The notes under the pieces: generated by a model
Seen by the model: the letters and a program-made list of their open reading frames with translations, nothing else
Told to the model about the DNA's origin: nothing
Databases searched by the model: none
Program-made: the position numbers and the translations under genes
Source: Phycisphaerae bacterium
GTDB lineage: Bacteria; Planctomycetota; Phycisphaerae; JAAYCJ01
Direction of reading: 5' to 3'
DNA length: 16,258 bases
NCBI GenBank assembly: GCA_012514125.1
Contig: JAAZAW010000095.1
Coordinates: 1 to 16,258, forward strand
Part shown: piece by piece, positions 1 through 7,303 of the stretch
How positions within the stretch are numbered: the first letter of the stretch is position 1
Layout of the letters: each line of letters starts with the position of its first letter

Positions 1-93
1 CACTCTTCAAAAAAAATAAAAATATTTTTCATCCTTATCTTCGTTCAGATAAATCACTTACGATTTTTCGATGTTTTTTATTTTTCCAAAAAT

Positions 94-121
94 TTGCATC
101 CGGCCAATCGTGTGCTATCTT
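94..121 (+). promoter_or_regulatory. possible promoter for the candidate RNA
   Basis: TTGCAT (94-99) and TATCTT (116-121) are separated by 16 bases, and the -10 is preceded by TGC, an extended -10 pattern. Transcription would start near 128, just before the GGGCTTT repeats, and run rightwards into the inverted-repeat locus. The surroundings are AT-rich, so a chance match is possible. No protein gene lies downstream on this strand for several kilobases, so if real it would drive a non-coding transcript. Confidence 0.33.
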
Positions 122-138
122 TAAGGGTAGAGCGGGGC

Positions 139-180
139 GGGCTTTGGGCTTTGGGCTTTGGGCTTTGGGCTTTGGGCTTT
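139..180. repeat. six tandem GGGCTTT heptamers with G-quadruplex potential
   Basis: Six perfect copies of GGGCTTT run from 139 to 180, flanked by GGGG at 134-137 and 181-184. This gives eight G-tracts of three or four bases, mostly separated by CTTT, which fits the usual G-quadruplex pattern. The last copies form part of the left arm of the long inverted repeat, so a quadruplex and the closing stem would compete. Perfect short tandem repeats are prone to copy-number change by slippage. Confidence 0.9.
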
Positions 181-531
181 GGGGCGTGTTGCCCAAGTTT
201 TTCCTTACAATCCTGATGGGTTAATGATCAGAGTTGGGCGTATGGTTTAGAGAAGTCTCCGTGATGATCGGAAAAAGATTGATTGCCGCGATCCGGAATT
301 TACGGAAGTTGCTGCGGTTATCGGGGCCGCCACCCCCAAAAGGTGGCCTGTGGGGCTTGTGTGGGCGATCCTGAACCTTTTTGTTTTTTCGCAAGGTGAC
401 ATGAAACCTTTTCGCCGCTTTATTCTCAAGGTCGATACAGCCAAACAACCCGGACTCCTGGAATGGGACTCCTGTGCATTTAAGATCATTTCTTAAGCAA
501 CACGCCCCAAAGCCCAGAGCCTGCCTTCCTC

Positions 532-554
532 CCGCGGACCGCGGACTATTTTTT
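532..554 (+). terminator. possible intrinsic terminator of the candidate RNA
   Basis: CCGCGGACCGCGG (532-544) folds as a GC hairpin of five pairs with a three-base loop. It is followed after ACTA by six T residues (549-554). The T-run is on the + strand, so it would end transcription coming from the left, not the phoU transcript. It overlaps the last codons of phoU on the opposite strand. The stem is short, so efficiency is uncertain. Confidence 0.4.
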
Positions 555-1235
555 CTCATCTTTCTTTCGATAATCTTCGGTTCGGTGACGGACGATTTCC
601 CCTTCGATCATGTAAATGACATCTTCGGCGATGTTGGTGGCGTGGTCGGCGATGCGCTCGAGATGCCGGGAAGCGGAGAGCATGTGGATGAGCGATTCAG
701 CCTGTTCGGGATGGGCCTTGATGACGTTTTGAACCTGAAGATACATTTCGCGGTTCATGGCATCGACTTCATCATCCGCGGCGCAGACCTCCCGAGCCAA
801 TTCGGTGTCGGCATTGACCAGGGCATCCAGACTGCGTTTGAGCATCGACTGGGTTTTACGAGCCATTTCTTCGAAGTCGAAAAAAATGATGGGTTTGAAT
901 TGCTTTTGCGAGGCAAGAAAGACCGCTCGTTCGGCGATATTTACAGCCAGATCGCCGATACGCTCCAAATCGTTGTTGATTTTGAGGACCGCGACGATGA
1001 ACCGCAGATCGCTCGCGACAGGCTGATGGAGGGCGAGAATCTTCAGACATTCCTCTTCGACGACGACTTCGGTCTGATCGATCTCGATGTCGAAGTCGAT
1101 CACATCCTGGGCCATGCCCGCATCGCGGGTCTTGATCGAACGCGCCGATTTCTGGACGATGTCCTCAACCACCGCGCCCAGAGATAAAATTCGTTTTTTG
1201 AGATTTTCGATTTCGCGTTCCATGTGTTTTGCCAT
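546..1235 (-). CDS. phoU: phosphate transport system regulatory protein PhoU
   Basis: A 229-residue cytoplasmic, all-helical protein. It has the two three-helix-bundle repeats of PhoU, each with its signature: a DLERIGDLAVNIAE-type segment in the first half and HLERIADHATNIAEDV near the C-terminus; the acidic residues bind metal clusters. In the known family, PhoU links the Pst transporter to a PhoR-type kinase and restrains phosphate uptake and Pho-regulon expression when phosphate is plentiful. The length is typical. The ATG start is preceded by AGGA with an 8-base gap. It is the last gene of the pst operon, 36 nt after pstB. No phoR or phoB lies in the window. The stop codon overlaps a terminator-like hairpin belonging to the other strand. 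Confidence 0.96.
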   Translation of the reverse strand: MAKHMEREIENLKKRILSLGAVVEDIVQKSARSIKTRDAGMAQDVIDFDIEIDQTEVVVEEECLKILALHQPVASDLRFIVAVLKINNDLERIGDLAVNIAERAVFLASQKQFKPIIFFDFEEMARKTQSMLKRSLDALVNADTELAREVCAADDEVDAMNREMYLQVQNVIKAHPEQAESLIHMLSASRHLERIADHATNIAEDVIYMIEGEIVRHRTEDYRKKDEKK

Positions 1236-1271
1236 TGAACTGGTCCTTTATAGGGATTTCATTTTTCTCGA

Positions 1272-2129
1272 TCATCCGAATCGTCCGGTGATGTAATCCT
1301 CCGTTTGTTTCATGGCCGGTTTCTTGAATATCTGTTCGGTACGCCCGAACTCGACGATAGATCCGTTATAGAAAAACGCGGTGTAATCGGAGACACGAGC
1401 CGCCTGCTGCATGTTGTGCGTTACCAGAACGATGGTGTATTTTTCCTTGAGGGCTTCGATCAGGTCTTCGATCTTGGCGGTGGCGACCGGATCGATGGCG
1501 GAACTCGGTTCATCCATTAACAGGACCTCCGGTTCGACCGCAATGGCCCGAGCGATGCACAAACGTTGTTGCTGACCGCCGGAAAGCTCGGTTCCCGGAC
1601 GATCGAGCTTATCCTGAACTTCATCCCAGAGCGCGGAGCGTTTCAACGCCATTTCGACCCGATCCGCCAATTCGTTTCGGCCAATGCGATAGTGCAGCCG
1701 TAAGCCATACGCAACGTTTTCAAAGATCGTCATTGGAAACGGGCTGGGTTTCTGGAAGATCATGCCGACACGCTTCCGCAGATCGATGAGATTCATTTCC
1801 GGCGAAAGAACATCTTCACCGTCGAGAAGAATTTGTCCCTGCGCCTTTTGATTTCGGTAGAGTTCGAAGATGCGGTTATAGGTGCGGATGTGTGTGGACT
1901 TGCCGCAACCCGACGGTCCGATGATGGCGGTGACCTGATTGGCGAAAAGATCGATTGTATTGTCGAAAAGAGCCTGATGATGCCCATAGAAAAAATTGAG
2001 ATTGCGTACCGAGATTTTGACGGCCTGCTTCGATGGGTCTGAATCGACGGTCGTCGATGTTTTGCGTTCGTCGACCAGACCGGCCAGACTGCAAAATAGA
2101 TTGTCGGATTTTTCCGCCGGCATCATCAT
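1272..2129 (-). CDS. pstB: phosphate ABC transporter, ATP-binding protein PstB
   Basis: The 285-residue ATPase of the high-affinity phosphate importer; it energises PstCA on the cytoplasmic face of the inner membrane. All ABC motifs are visible: Walker A GPSGCGKST, Q-loop in GMIFQKPSPFP, signature LSGGQQQR, Walker B VLLMDEPSSAIDP and the switch histidine in VTHNMQQAA. The residues after Walker A read HIRTYNR, whereas many PstB proteins have FLRxLNR, so this is a variant PstB subgroup. About 35 extra N-terminal residues precede the ABC domain. Three ATG codons in a row (2129, 2126, 2123) could start it; AGGAG lies 5 nt before the first. That ATG overlaps the pstA stop by four bases (ATGA), so translation is probably coupled. 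Confidence 0.97.
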   Translation of the reverse strand: MMMPAEKSDNLFCSLAGLVDERKTSTTVDSDPSKQAVKISVRNLNFFYGHHQALFDNTIDLFANQVTAIIGPSGCGKSTHIRTYNRIFELYRNQKAQGQILLDGEDVLSPEMNLIDLRKRVGMIFQKPSPFPMTIFENVAYGLRLHYRIGRNELADRVEMALKRSALWDEVQDKLDRPGTELSGGQQQRLCIARAIAVEPEVLLMDEPSSAIDPVATAKIEDLIEALKEKYTIVLVTHNMQQAARVSDYTAFFYNGSIVEFGRTEQIFKKPAMKQTEDYITGRFG

Positions 2130-2968
2130 TTTTTCTCCTGTAACAAGAAACGCGCACAGAGGGTCAAAAAAAGTACGCCGAGGGTAATCAGCAACGACGC
2201 CCCCCAGGCCATCTGTTGCCAGTCGGTATAAGGCGACATGGCGTAATTGTAAATCGTGACGGTCAGATTACCCGTGGGTTTATTGAGCCATCCCGGCCAG
2301 TAGGGACTATTCAAGGCTGTAAAGAGCAAGGGTGCTGTTTCACCGCTTACCCGGGCCACCGCCAGGAGCGATCCGGTCAGAAGACCTTTTTTCGCGGCTT
2401 TGAAAACGATATCCAGCGTGGTTTTCCATCTTGGAACGCCAAGTGCCAACGCCGATTCCCGCAGCGTGTCGGGGACCAGATTGAGCATGTCTTCCGTAGT
2501 TCGGGCAACCAGTGGAATCATGATGATCGCCAGGGCCACAGCCCCTGCGTAGCCTGAAAAATGTCTCACGGTCACGACAAGCATGGCGTAGACAAAAACA
2601 CCGATGATGATTGACGGCGTTCCCATGAGAATATTGGAAACAAAACGTACGGGACCGCTGAGTTTACTCCGTAGACCGAATTCCGCGAGGAAGACTCCCG
2701 CGAAAAGACCGATGGGCACGCCGATGAGGGTGGCCAAAGCGGTGATAACGACGGTGCCGAGAATCGCATTCGCCAAACCGCCCCCTTCGACACCGGGCGG
2801 GGTCGGCAGTTTTGTAAAGAAATCCCAGTTAAAAGCACCGATGCCTCGATAAATGATTTCATAAAGCACCCACACCAGGACGGCAATGCCGATGAACGAT
2901 GAAAGTGTCGAGACCGCCATTACCATAAAGTTGATCGACCGGCGTGTCCAATTCGATCTGGGTTTCAT
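2126..2968 (-). CDS. pstA: phosphate ABC transporter, permease PstA
   Basis: A 280-residue inner-membrane permease that pairs with PstC to form the phosphate channel. About six hydrophobic segments are visible, the first around residues 15-40. The cytoplasmic coupling (EAA-type) loop, containing ALGVPRWKT and ending in VARVSGETAPLLFTA, is characteristic of PstA and contacts the ATPase PstB. The ATG overlaps the pstC stop by four bases (ATGA), and AGGAGG sits six bases upstream, so both reinitiation and independent initiation are possible. The 3' end overlaps pstB in the same way. Length and gene order match the usual pstSCAB arrangement. Confidence 0.96.
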   Translation of the reverse strand: MKPRSNWTRRSINFMVMAVSTLSSFIGIAVLVWVLYEIIYRGIGAFNWDFFTKLPTPPGVEGGGLANAILGTVVITALATLIGVPIGLFAGVFLAEFGLRSKLSGPVRFVSNILMGTPSIIIGVFVYAMLVVTVRHFSGYAGAVALAIIMIPLVARTTEDMLNLVPDTLRESALALGVPRWKTTLDIVFKAAKKGLLTGSLLAVARVSGETAPLLFTALNSPYWPGWLNKPTGNLTVTIYNYAMSPYTDWQQMAWGASLLITLGVLFLTLCARFLLQEKK

Positions 2969-3930
2969 GCCCGGCCTCCTGTCGATTTACGCAAACGCCT
3001 GAGCCAAAGTTGTGCGACAATTTGAAAGACAACGGTAAGCCCAAAAAGCACCAGGCCCAGTTCGAACAGTGCGCTAAGGTATATCGGCTCCGAGGCTTCG
3101 GTAAATTCATTGGCGAGCGTGGAAGCGATACTCGTACCGGCGGAAAATACCGAGGCGGAAATCGAATGATCGTTGCCGATGACGAAGGTAATGGCCATGG
3201 TTTCTCCAATCGCCCTTCCCAGACCCAGAAACAACGCCCCCACGATGCCGTGAATACAATACGGCCAGACGACTTTGTAGGTGACTTCCCATGTGGTTGC
3301 GCCCATACCGTGAGACGCTTCCTTTACGACATTGGGAATCATCAAAAATACATCGCGAGCCACAGCGGTGATGAACGGCAGGATCATCAAAGCCAGGATA
3401 ATACCCGCGGTCAGGATACCAATCCCCATCGGCGGACCTTCAAAAAGCGGCCCGCCGATGACCTCGCCAAGAAAAGGCTGAATATGGTCCTGCATGAACG
3501 GCGCAAAGACGAACAACCCCCACATCCCGTAGATAATGCTGGGAACAGCCGCCAAAAGTTCAATCGCCCCACCGACAATACCTGCCATTCTGGGCGGAGC
3601 AAGCTCGACCAGAAAGATCGCGATGACCAGACTCATGGGGGTCGCAATCAACATGGCGATTGCAGTGGTCGCCAGCGTTCCGAAGATACTGCTCAATGCC
3701 CCGAACTCTTCGATACCGGGTACGGGGTTCCATTTTTGTGAAACAAGAAAGGATAAGCCGAATTTTTTAATCGCCGGCCAGGAGTTCATCAACAATTCAA
3801 TAAAGATGCCGACGACGATCAAAATCAACCCAATCGCACAAAGCGCGGTGAAACCTCTGAACAGGAGGTCGGCTCGGGTTTGATCTCTCGATGACGCGGT
3901 CGTTTTTATCGTCGATAATTTGTGCATCAT
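2965..3930 (-). CDS. pstC: phosphate ABC transporter, permease PstC
   Basis: The second inner-membrane permease of the Pst importer. The first hydrophobic helix lies close to the N-terminus, followed by the PstC-type segment IELLAAVPSIIYGMWGLFVF and the coupling loop GMGATTWEVTYKVVWP, ending in LGLGRAIGETMAITFVIGN. The start is uncertain. A GTG at 3939 overlaps the pstS stop by one base but has no ribosome-binding site; ATGs at 3930 and 3927 follow a weak GGA. I chose 3930 (321 residues); the longest version has 324. The unconserved N-terminus does not help decide. The gene sits directly after pstS and overlaps pstA by four bases. Confidence 0.95.
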   Translation of the reverse strand: MMHKLSTIKTTASSRDQTRADLLFRGFTALCAIGLILIVVGIFIELLMNSWPAIKKFGLSFLVSQKWNPVPGIEEFGALSSIFGTLATTAIAMLIATPMSLVIAIFLVELAPPRMAGIVGGAIELLAAVPSIIYGMWGLFVFAPFMQDHIQPFLGEVIGGPLFEGPPMGIGILTAGIILALMILPFITAVARDVFLMIPNVVKEASHGMGATTWEVTYKVVWPYCIHGIVGALFLGLGRAIGETMAITFVIGNDHSISASVFSAGTSIASTLANEFTEASEPIYLSALFELGLVLFGLTVVFQIVAQLWLRRLRKSTGGRA

Positions 3931-3938
3931 GTTTTCCA

Positions 3939-4982
3939 CTATGGCCAGACAGGGTTATCATTCGCCTTAACTTCGGTTTTCCAGGTCTTTTCCACCATCG
4001 CGACGACATTGGCCGGAATGGCGACAAAATCGAGCTTCTCTGCCATTTCGCTTCCATGCTTATAGCACCAGTCGAAGAACTTGAGCATCGCCCCGGCTTT
4101 TTCACCATTCAACTGTTTTTTGTGAATCAGGATAAACGATGCGCCTGCAATCGGCCAACTCTGTTCCCCCGGCTGATCGGTCAAAACCACCGCATAGCCC
4201 GGAGTCTTATCCCACTGGGCATTGGCGGCGGCGGCCTGAAATGTCCTGATACCGGGAGCAACGATTTTACCCGCCTTGTTTTTCATCTGCACATGGGCCA
4301 TTTTGTTCTGCAATGCGTAGGCAAATTCAACATAACCGATGGAACCGCTGATTTTCTGGACATAGCTTGCGACACCTTCATTACCCTTGCCTCCCACACC
4401 GACAGGCCAGGCAACCGCCTTCCCGACACCGATCTTTTCCCGCCATTGTTTTGAAACCTTGCCGAGATAACTGGTAAACAAAAACGTCGTCCCCGATCCA
4501 TCCGCCCTGCGAACAACGGTAATGGCTTTATTCGGAAGTTTCAGGTCCGCGTTCATTGCGACAATCGCGTTATCGTTCCATTTTTTGATCTTGCCCAGAT
4601 AAATGTCCGCGAGTAATTCCCCTGAAAGAACCAGCTTGCCCGGGTCGATGCCCGGAACGTTAATCACCGGCACAACACCGCCGATAACCATCGGAAATTG
4701 AATCAGCCCCGACTCCTCCAGTTCCTTTACATCCAGCGGCGCGTCGGATGCCCCAAAATCCACCGTCCCCGCTTTGATCTGAGCGATCCCCCCGCCTGAA
4801 CCGATGGATTGATAGTTGAGTTTAACACCGGTGAGTTTTTCATACTTGTACGCCCATTGCGAATAAATCGGATAAGGAAACGTCGCTCCCGCCCCCGTCA
4901 GCGAAGTCGGCTCGGCCCACGCCGTCAGCGACATCAGGCCCGATACCGACAATATCGACATCACACATAACATTCTTTTCAT
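3939..4982 (-). CDS. pstS: periplasmic phosphate-binding protein PstS
   Basis: A 347-residue periplasmic receptor that captures inorganic phosphate and delivers it to PstCA. The N-terminus is a clear type I signal peptide (MKRMLC, then a hydrophobic core, cleavage likely after AWA). There is no lipobox, so the protein is probably soluble in a diderm periplasm. Phosphate-contacting segments known from E. coli PstS are all present: LTGAGATFP at the mature N-terminus, GSGGG, DFGASDAPL and VRRADGSGTTF. The closing segment LKFFDWCYKHG is also typical. I chose the ATG at 4982 because AGGAGAAAGACAA precedes it. A longer frame to 5024 would add 14 residues before the signal peptide and start inside the Pho-box-like repeat. 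It is the first gene of the operon. Confidence 0.97.
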   Translation of the reverse strand: MKRMLCVMSILSVSGLMSLTAWAEPTSLTGAGATFPYPIYSQWAYKYEKLTGVKLNYQSIGSGGGIAQIKAGTVDFGASDAPLDVKELEESGLIQFPMVIGGVVPVINVPGIDPGKLVLSGELLADIYLGKIKKWNDNAIVAMNADLKLPNKAITVVRRADGSGTTFLFTSYLGKVSKQWREKIGVGKAVAWPVGVGGKGNEGVASYVQKISGSIGYVEFAYALQNKMAHVQMKNKAGKIVAPGIRTFQAAAANAQWDKTPGYAVVLTDQPGEQSWPIAGASFILIHKKQLNGEKAGAMLKFFDWCYKHGSEMAEKLDFVAIPANVVAMVEKTWKTEVKANDNPVWP

Positions 4983-5017
4983 TTGTCTTTCTCCTGAATA
5001 TTTTTCCTGCGTCCGTT

Positions 5018-5047
5018 TTAACATCGAAATGTTAAGATTGTGTTAAG
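5018..5047 (-). promoter_or_regulatory. Pho-box-like operator upstream of pstS
   Basis: On the minus strand, CTTAACA occurs twice with an 11-base period (5041-5047 and 5030-5036), that is TTAACA-N5-TTAACA. This matches the direct-repeat consensus known for PhoP/PhoB-type response regulators in Bacillus, and the upstream CTGTC also resembles the enterobacterial Pho box. The second copy forms a perfect 7-bp inverted repeat with TTAACAT at 5018-5024. The site ends about 48 bases before the pstS start, a sensible position for an activator. I could not identify a convincing -10. Confidence 0.6.
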
Positions 5048-5154
5048 ACAGGATGAATATTGCATGTGATGAATGTTTGGTGAGAGTTCGACAAACGTTC
5101 AACGGGCCGATGGTAATATGAGCGAAAAGAACGATGTGCCGTAAAAGTTAAGCC

Positions 5155-5181
5155 TGTTGAAATGGTGTCATTATTTCAACA
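5155..5181 (-). terminator. hairpin after the thioesterase gene, possible weak terminator
   Basis: TGTTGAAAT (5155-5163) and ATTTCAACA (5173-5181) are perfect 9-bp complements around a 9-base loop, 20 bases beyond the thioesterase stop. On the minus strand the following bases have only a short T-run (CTTTT after a gap), so it is a weak intrinsic terminator at best. It could separate the anmK-thioesterase unit from pstS. The rest of the gap, apart from the Pho-box-like site, shows nothing I recognise. Confidence 0.4.
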
Positions 5182-5201
5182 AAGCCTTCCATTTTCTATT
5201 C

Positions 5202-5639
5202 TCAGACCTGCAACGGATCGTTCTTTCTATAGGCCAACCCCTGAAAGATGGCGATGACGGCGCCGGTCTGATCGGTAACCCGAACCGTGTAAGAACCAAT
5301 CCGTGGACTCAGGGAATCTTCGGTCGCTTCGGCATAGAGCGTTCCTTTACTGATGCCCTTGACGTAATTGATGGAACAATTGATCCCCAAAGCCGATCTG
5401 CCGTGAGAATTGGAGGCGGCGGCAAAAGCGAAATCGGCAAGCGTGAAAATGGCTCCGCCCTGTACAACACCCGCACCGTTGAGATGTCGCGGTTCGATGT
5501 CCAGCTTGGCTTTGGCATAACCGGGCGATACCTCCAGCAAAACGCCGCCTATGCCCATAACAAATTGATCGCCTTTGAAATACTCTCTGATCTTTTCCAT
5601 ATCAATCAATTCAGTGTGTTCCATGATCATCACCGGCAC
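5202..5639 (-). CDS. PaaI-family hotdog-fold thioesterase
   Basis: A 145-residue single hotdog-domain protein, probably a cytoplasmic acyl-CoA thioesterase. The family segment runs from LNGAGVVQGG through IFTLADFAFAAASNSHG. The Asn of LNG and the Asp of TLAD, which act in catalysis in E. coli PaaI, are present. Where PaaI reads CHGG this protein has VQGG, a common variation among PaaI-like enzymes. The C-terminal strands (GINCSINYVKG, TLYAEATE, AIFQGLAYRK) complete the fold. The start is a GTG with AGGAGG five bases upstream; an ATG three codons in has poorer spacing. It follows anmK by 51 nt on the same strand. The substrate cannot be told, and no phenylacetate genes are nearby, so I give no gene symbol. 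Confidence 0.85.
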   Translation of the reverse strand: MPVMIMEHTELIDMEKIREYFKGDQFVMGIGGVLLEVSPGYAKAKLDIEPRHLNGAGVVQGGAIFTLADFAFAAASNSHGRSALGINCSINYVKGISKGTLYAEATEDSLSPRIGSYTVRVTDQTGAVIAIFQGLAYRKNDPLQV

Positions 5640-5690
5640 ACCGGCCTCCTGTTTTCACGCTGTTACTATCCAAATATTTTTTACATTAGA

Positions 5691-6866
5691 TTATGGAATT
5701 ATCTTGCCGAGCACAACCCTTTTTTTCGCTCCGGTCGCAGATGGAACGTTGTTGGCAACGCCCTTGATGGTCGCATACGCCAAAATCGCAAATGAAATCG
5801 CCTCTTTGGCGTCGGGATTAATCCCAAAATCGTTCATCGTCGCAACTTTCGTTTGTGGCAACTGAAGCCGAAGATGTCCGATCAACGTTTCGTTCCAGGC
5901 TCCGCCGCCGCAGAGGATCATCTCATCGATTTTCGCAGGCAGAAATCTCCGGCAAGCCTCGGCAATCGTCCACGCGGTAAAGGCTGTCATTGTTGCAAGA
6001 ATATCCTGCGGTGAAATTCCTTCTTTTATGAATTGTCGATACAATTCATCTGTAAATTGCACCCCAAAACGTTCGCGACCGGTGGATTTAGGCGGTTTTC
6101 GGCGGAAATACGGATTTTTCATCAACTGTTTTAACCATTTTTCGTTTATCTGTCCCCTGCTGGCCAATTTTCCACCTTCATCGTACTTTTGCCGACCATG
6201 AGTCATCAGTGAAATGGTTCGATCGATGATCATATTCCCCGGCCCCGTGTCGAAGGCAAGAATATCCTCAGGCGTCCCCCCTGCCTCAAGCCAGGTAAGG
6301 TTCGCAATTCCTCCAATGTTCTGCAGCACACGACTTTTTGTCTTGTGACTGAACAGCAAATAATCGGCGAAAGGAACAAGCGGCGCCCCTTCCCCGCCGA
6401 CAGCGATATCTCTTGGCCGAAAATCCGCGACGGTTGTAATGCCGGTACGTTCCGCGATGATGGACGGTTCCCCGATCTGGAGCGTCGAACGAATTTTCCT
6501 GCCGTTAACGGTGCGGCCCAACGGACGATGAAAAATCGTCTGGCCATGCGAACCGATCAGATCGATCGATGAAAGCGGAATCTTATTTTTTTCCGCCAAC
6601 CCCACCAACGCCTGGGCGAAAAGTTCGCCTAAAAGGAAATTCATGTGGCAAATCTGATCAACCCGCGATGTTTCCGGTGAAAAAAGTTCAAAAATGTTGT
6701 TTTGAATTTTACGTGGATAGGGAACCATCTCAAAGGCCAGAAGGTTGACCGCCCTGCCGTCGAATTCGATAATAGCGGCATCGATTCCGTCAGCCGAGGT
6801 CCCGGACATCAGCCCCGCAACCCGCAATTTCTTTCTCGCCATGAGTTGTTTGACTTTTTGGTTCAT
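5691..6866 (-). CDS. anmK: anhydro-N-acetylmuramic acid kinase AnmK
   Basis: A 391-residue cytoplasmic kinase that opens and phosphorylates 1,6-anhydro-MurNAc, giving MurNAc-6-phosphate in peptidoglycan recycling. It has the ASKHA-type fold: phosphate-1 loop GLMSGTSADGID at residues 18-29, GSHGQTIFHRP, the GEGAPLVPFAD segment, the catalytic-Asp region FDTGPGNMIID, and CGGGAWNETL near the C-terminus. The length is slightly above E. coli AnmK because of a short N-terminal extension. The ATG at 6866 is preferred (AGGA seven bases upstream); a GTG one codon earlier is possible. No murQ or other recycling gene is adjacent. The following gene is a thioesterase with no obvious link. Confidence 0.96.
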   Translation of the reverse strand: MNQKVKQLMARKKLRVAGLMSGTSADGIDAAIIEFDGRAVNLLAFEMVPYPRKIQNNIFELFSPETSRVDQICHMNFLLGELFAQALVGLAEKNKIPLSSIDLIGSHGQTIFHRPLGRTVNGRKIRSTLQIGEPSIIAERTGITTVADFRPRDIAVGGEGAPLVPFADYLLFSHKTKSRVLQNIGGIANLTWLEAGGTPEDILAFDTGPGNMIIDRTISLMTHGRQKYDEGGKLASRGQINEKWLKQLMKNPYFRRKPPKSTGRERFGVQFTDELYRQFIKEGISPQDILATMTAFTAWTIAEACRRFLPAKIDEMILCGGGAWNETLIGHLRLQLPQTKVATMNDFGINPDAKEAISFAILAYATIKGVANNVPSATGAKKRVVLGKIIP

Positions 6867-7303
6867 CACGGTATCCTAACCCGCTGCCGATATTTCGACA
6901 AGAGGAATCATTCGTTCGTTTCGGTGGGATATTCGCTAAAAATGTCCAGCGGCATTAAAATCCGAAGGTCAAATCATTCGAGGAATGATATAATTTTTCA
7001 GCGATTCAAAATTCCGTTATGTAATTTTTGCTGACATTAAATAATAGATATCCAAGATTTCCGAAACAGGCATTTTGTTCAACAGTTACGCGAAGCGAAG
7101 TGGAAAATTTCGAGGAATGTTGAAAGTTTGCCCATATCACTCAAGATGGGTTTGCCTGAAAAAAAGTGGAAAATACTGGAAGCAGATAAAAGAAACAATA
7201 TGATATGACAAAGATGGATTTTTATTGATGAAATTTGATGTGAACCGGCAATAGTCGTAAAAGATTGGCCTGCACGCATTATTATGATGAGGTAAGATGA
7301 AAA
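6867..7303. other. AT-rich divergent intergenic region between anmK and nfnA
   Basis: This region separates two divergently transcribed genes and should contain both promoters. A small hairpin (ATCATT at 6973-6978 with AATGAT at 6984-6989) precedes five T residues but follows no gene on that strand. TTCGAGGAATG occurs twice (6977-6987 and 7109-7119), and AGTGGAAAAT occurs twice (7099-7108 and 7165-7174). I see no convincing protein gene, tRNA or riboswitch. Confidence 0.6.
7235..7263 (+). promoter_or_regulatory. weak candidate promoter for nfnAB
   Basis: TTGATG (7235-7240) and TAAAAG (7258-7263) are separated by 17 bases, each matching four of six consensus positions. The -10 would lie about 40 bases before the nfnA ATG. 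The match is weak in AT-rich DNA. Confidence 0.28.

Larger units (their letters stand above)
128..554 (+). ncRNA. candidate structured non-coding RNA with long closing stem
   Basis: Seen directly: bases 166-192 can pair with 497-523 over 27 consecutive positions. Of these, 24 are Watson-Crick pairs and three are G-U wobbles (172/517, 167/522, 166/523). After a two-base mismatch, 195-197 pair with 492-494. Nested inside, 223-229 pair with 484-490, and local hairpins include GCCACC/GGTGGC near 330-348. The wobbles pair only in + strand RNA (A-C mismatches on the other strand), which favours the + orientation. A promoter-like signal lies upstream (94-121) and a GC hairpin with a T-run follows (532-554). 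I found no match by eye to RNase P RNA, tmRNA, SRP RNA or 6S RNA. The boundaries are inferred from the promoter and terminator guesses. The main alternative is a small mobile element (MITE-like) with inverted termini. The RNA converges with phoU and its terminator overlaps the phoU stop. Confidence 0.4.

Noticed and set aside
128..554. RNase P RNA, tmRNA, SRP RNA or 6S RNA
   Set aside because: Conserved cores such as GAGGAAAGTCCGGGC, the tRNA-like tmRNA ends, and GGTCCGGAAGGAAGCAGC were looked for on both strands and not seen.
221..559. Open frame of 112 codons (and an overlapping 80-codon frame) on the minus strand inside the inverted-repeat locus
   Set aside because: No ribosome-binding site, no recognisable domain, low-complexity composition, and it overlaps the arm of the inverted repeat and the end of phoU; I read the locus as non-coding.
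474..1187. 237-codon plus-strand open frame opposite phoU
   Set aside because: Shadow of phoU, which has clear family signatures; the antisense product has no recognisable domain.
4983..5024. Longer N-terminus for pstS
   Set aside because: It would place 14 residues before a perfect signal peptide and begin inside the Pho-box-like repeat; the ATG at 4982 has a strong ribosome-binding site.
6973..6998. Hairpin plus T-run resembling a + strand terminator
   Set aside because: The stem is only six mostly A-T pairs and no + strand gene lies upstream to terminate.
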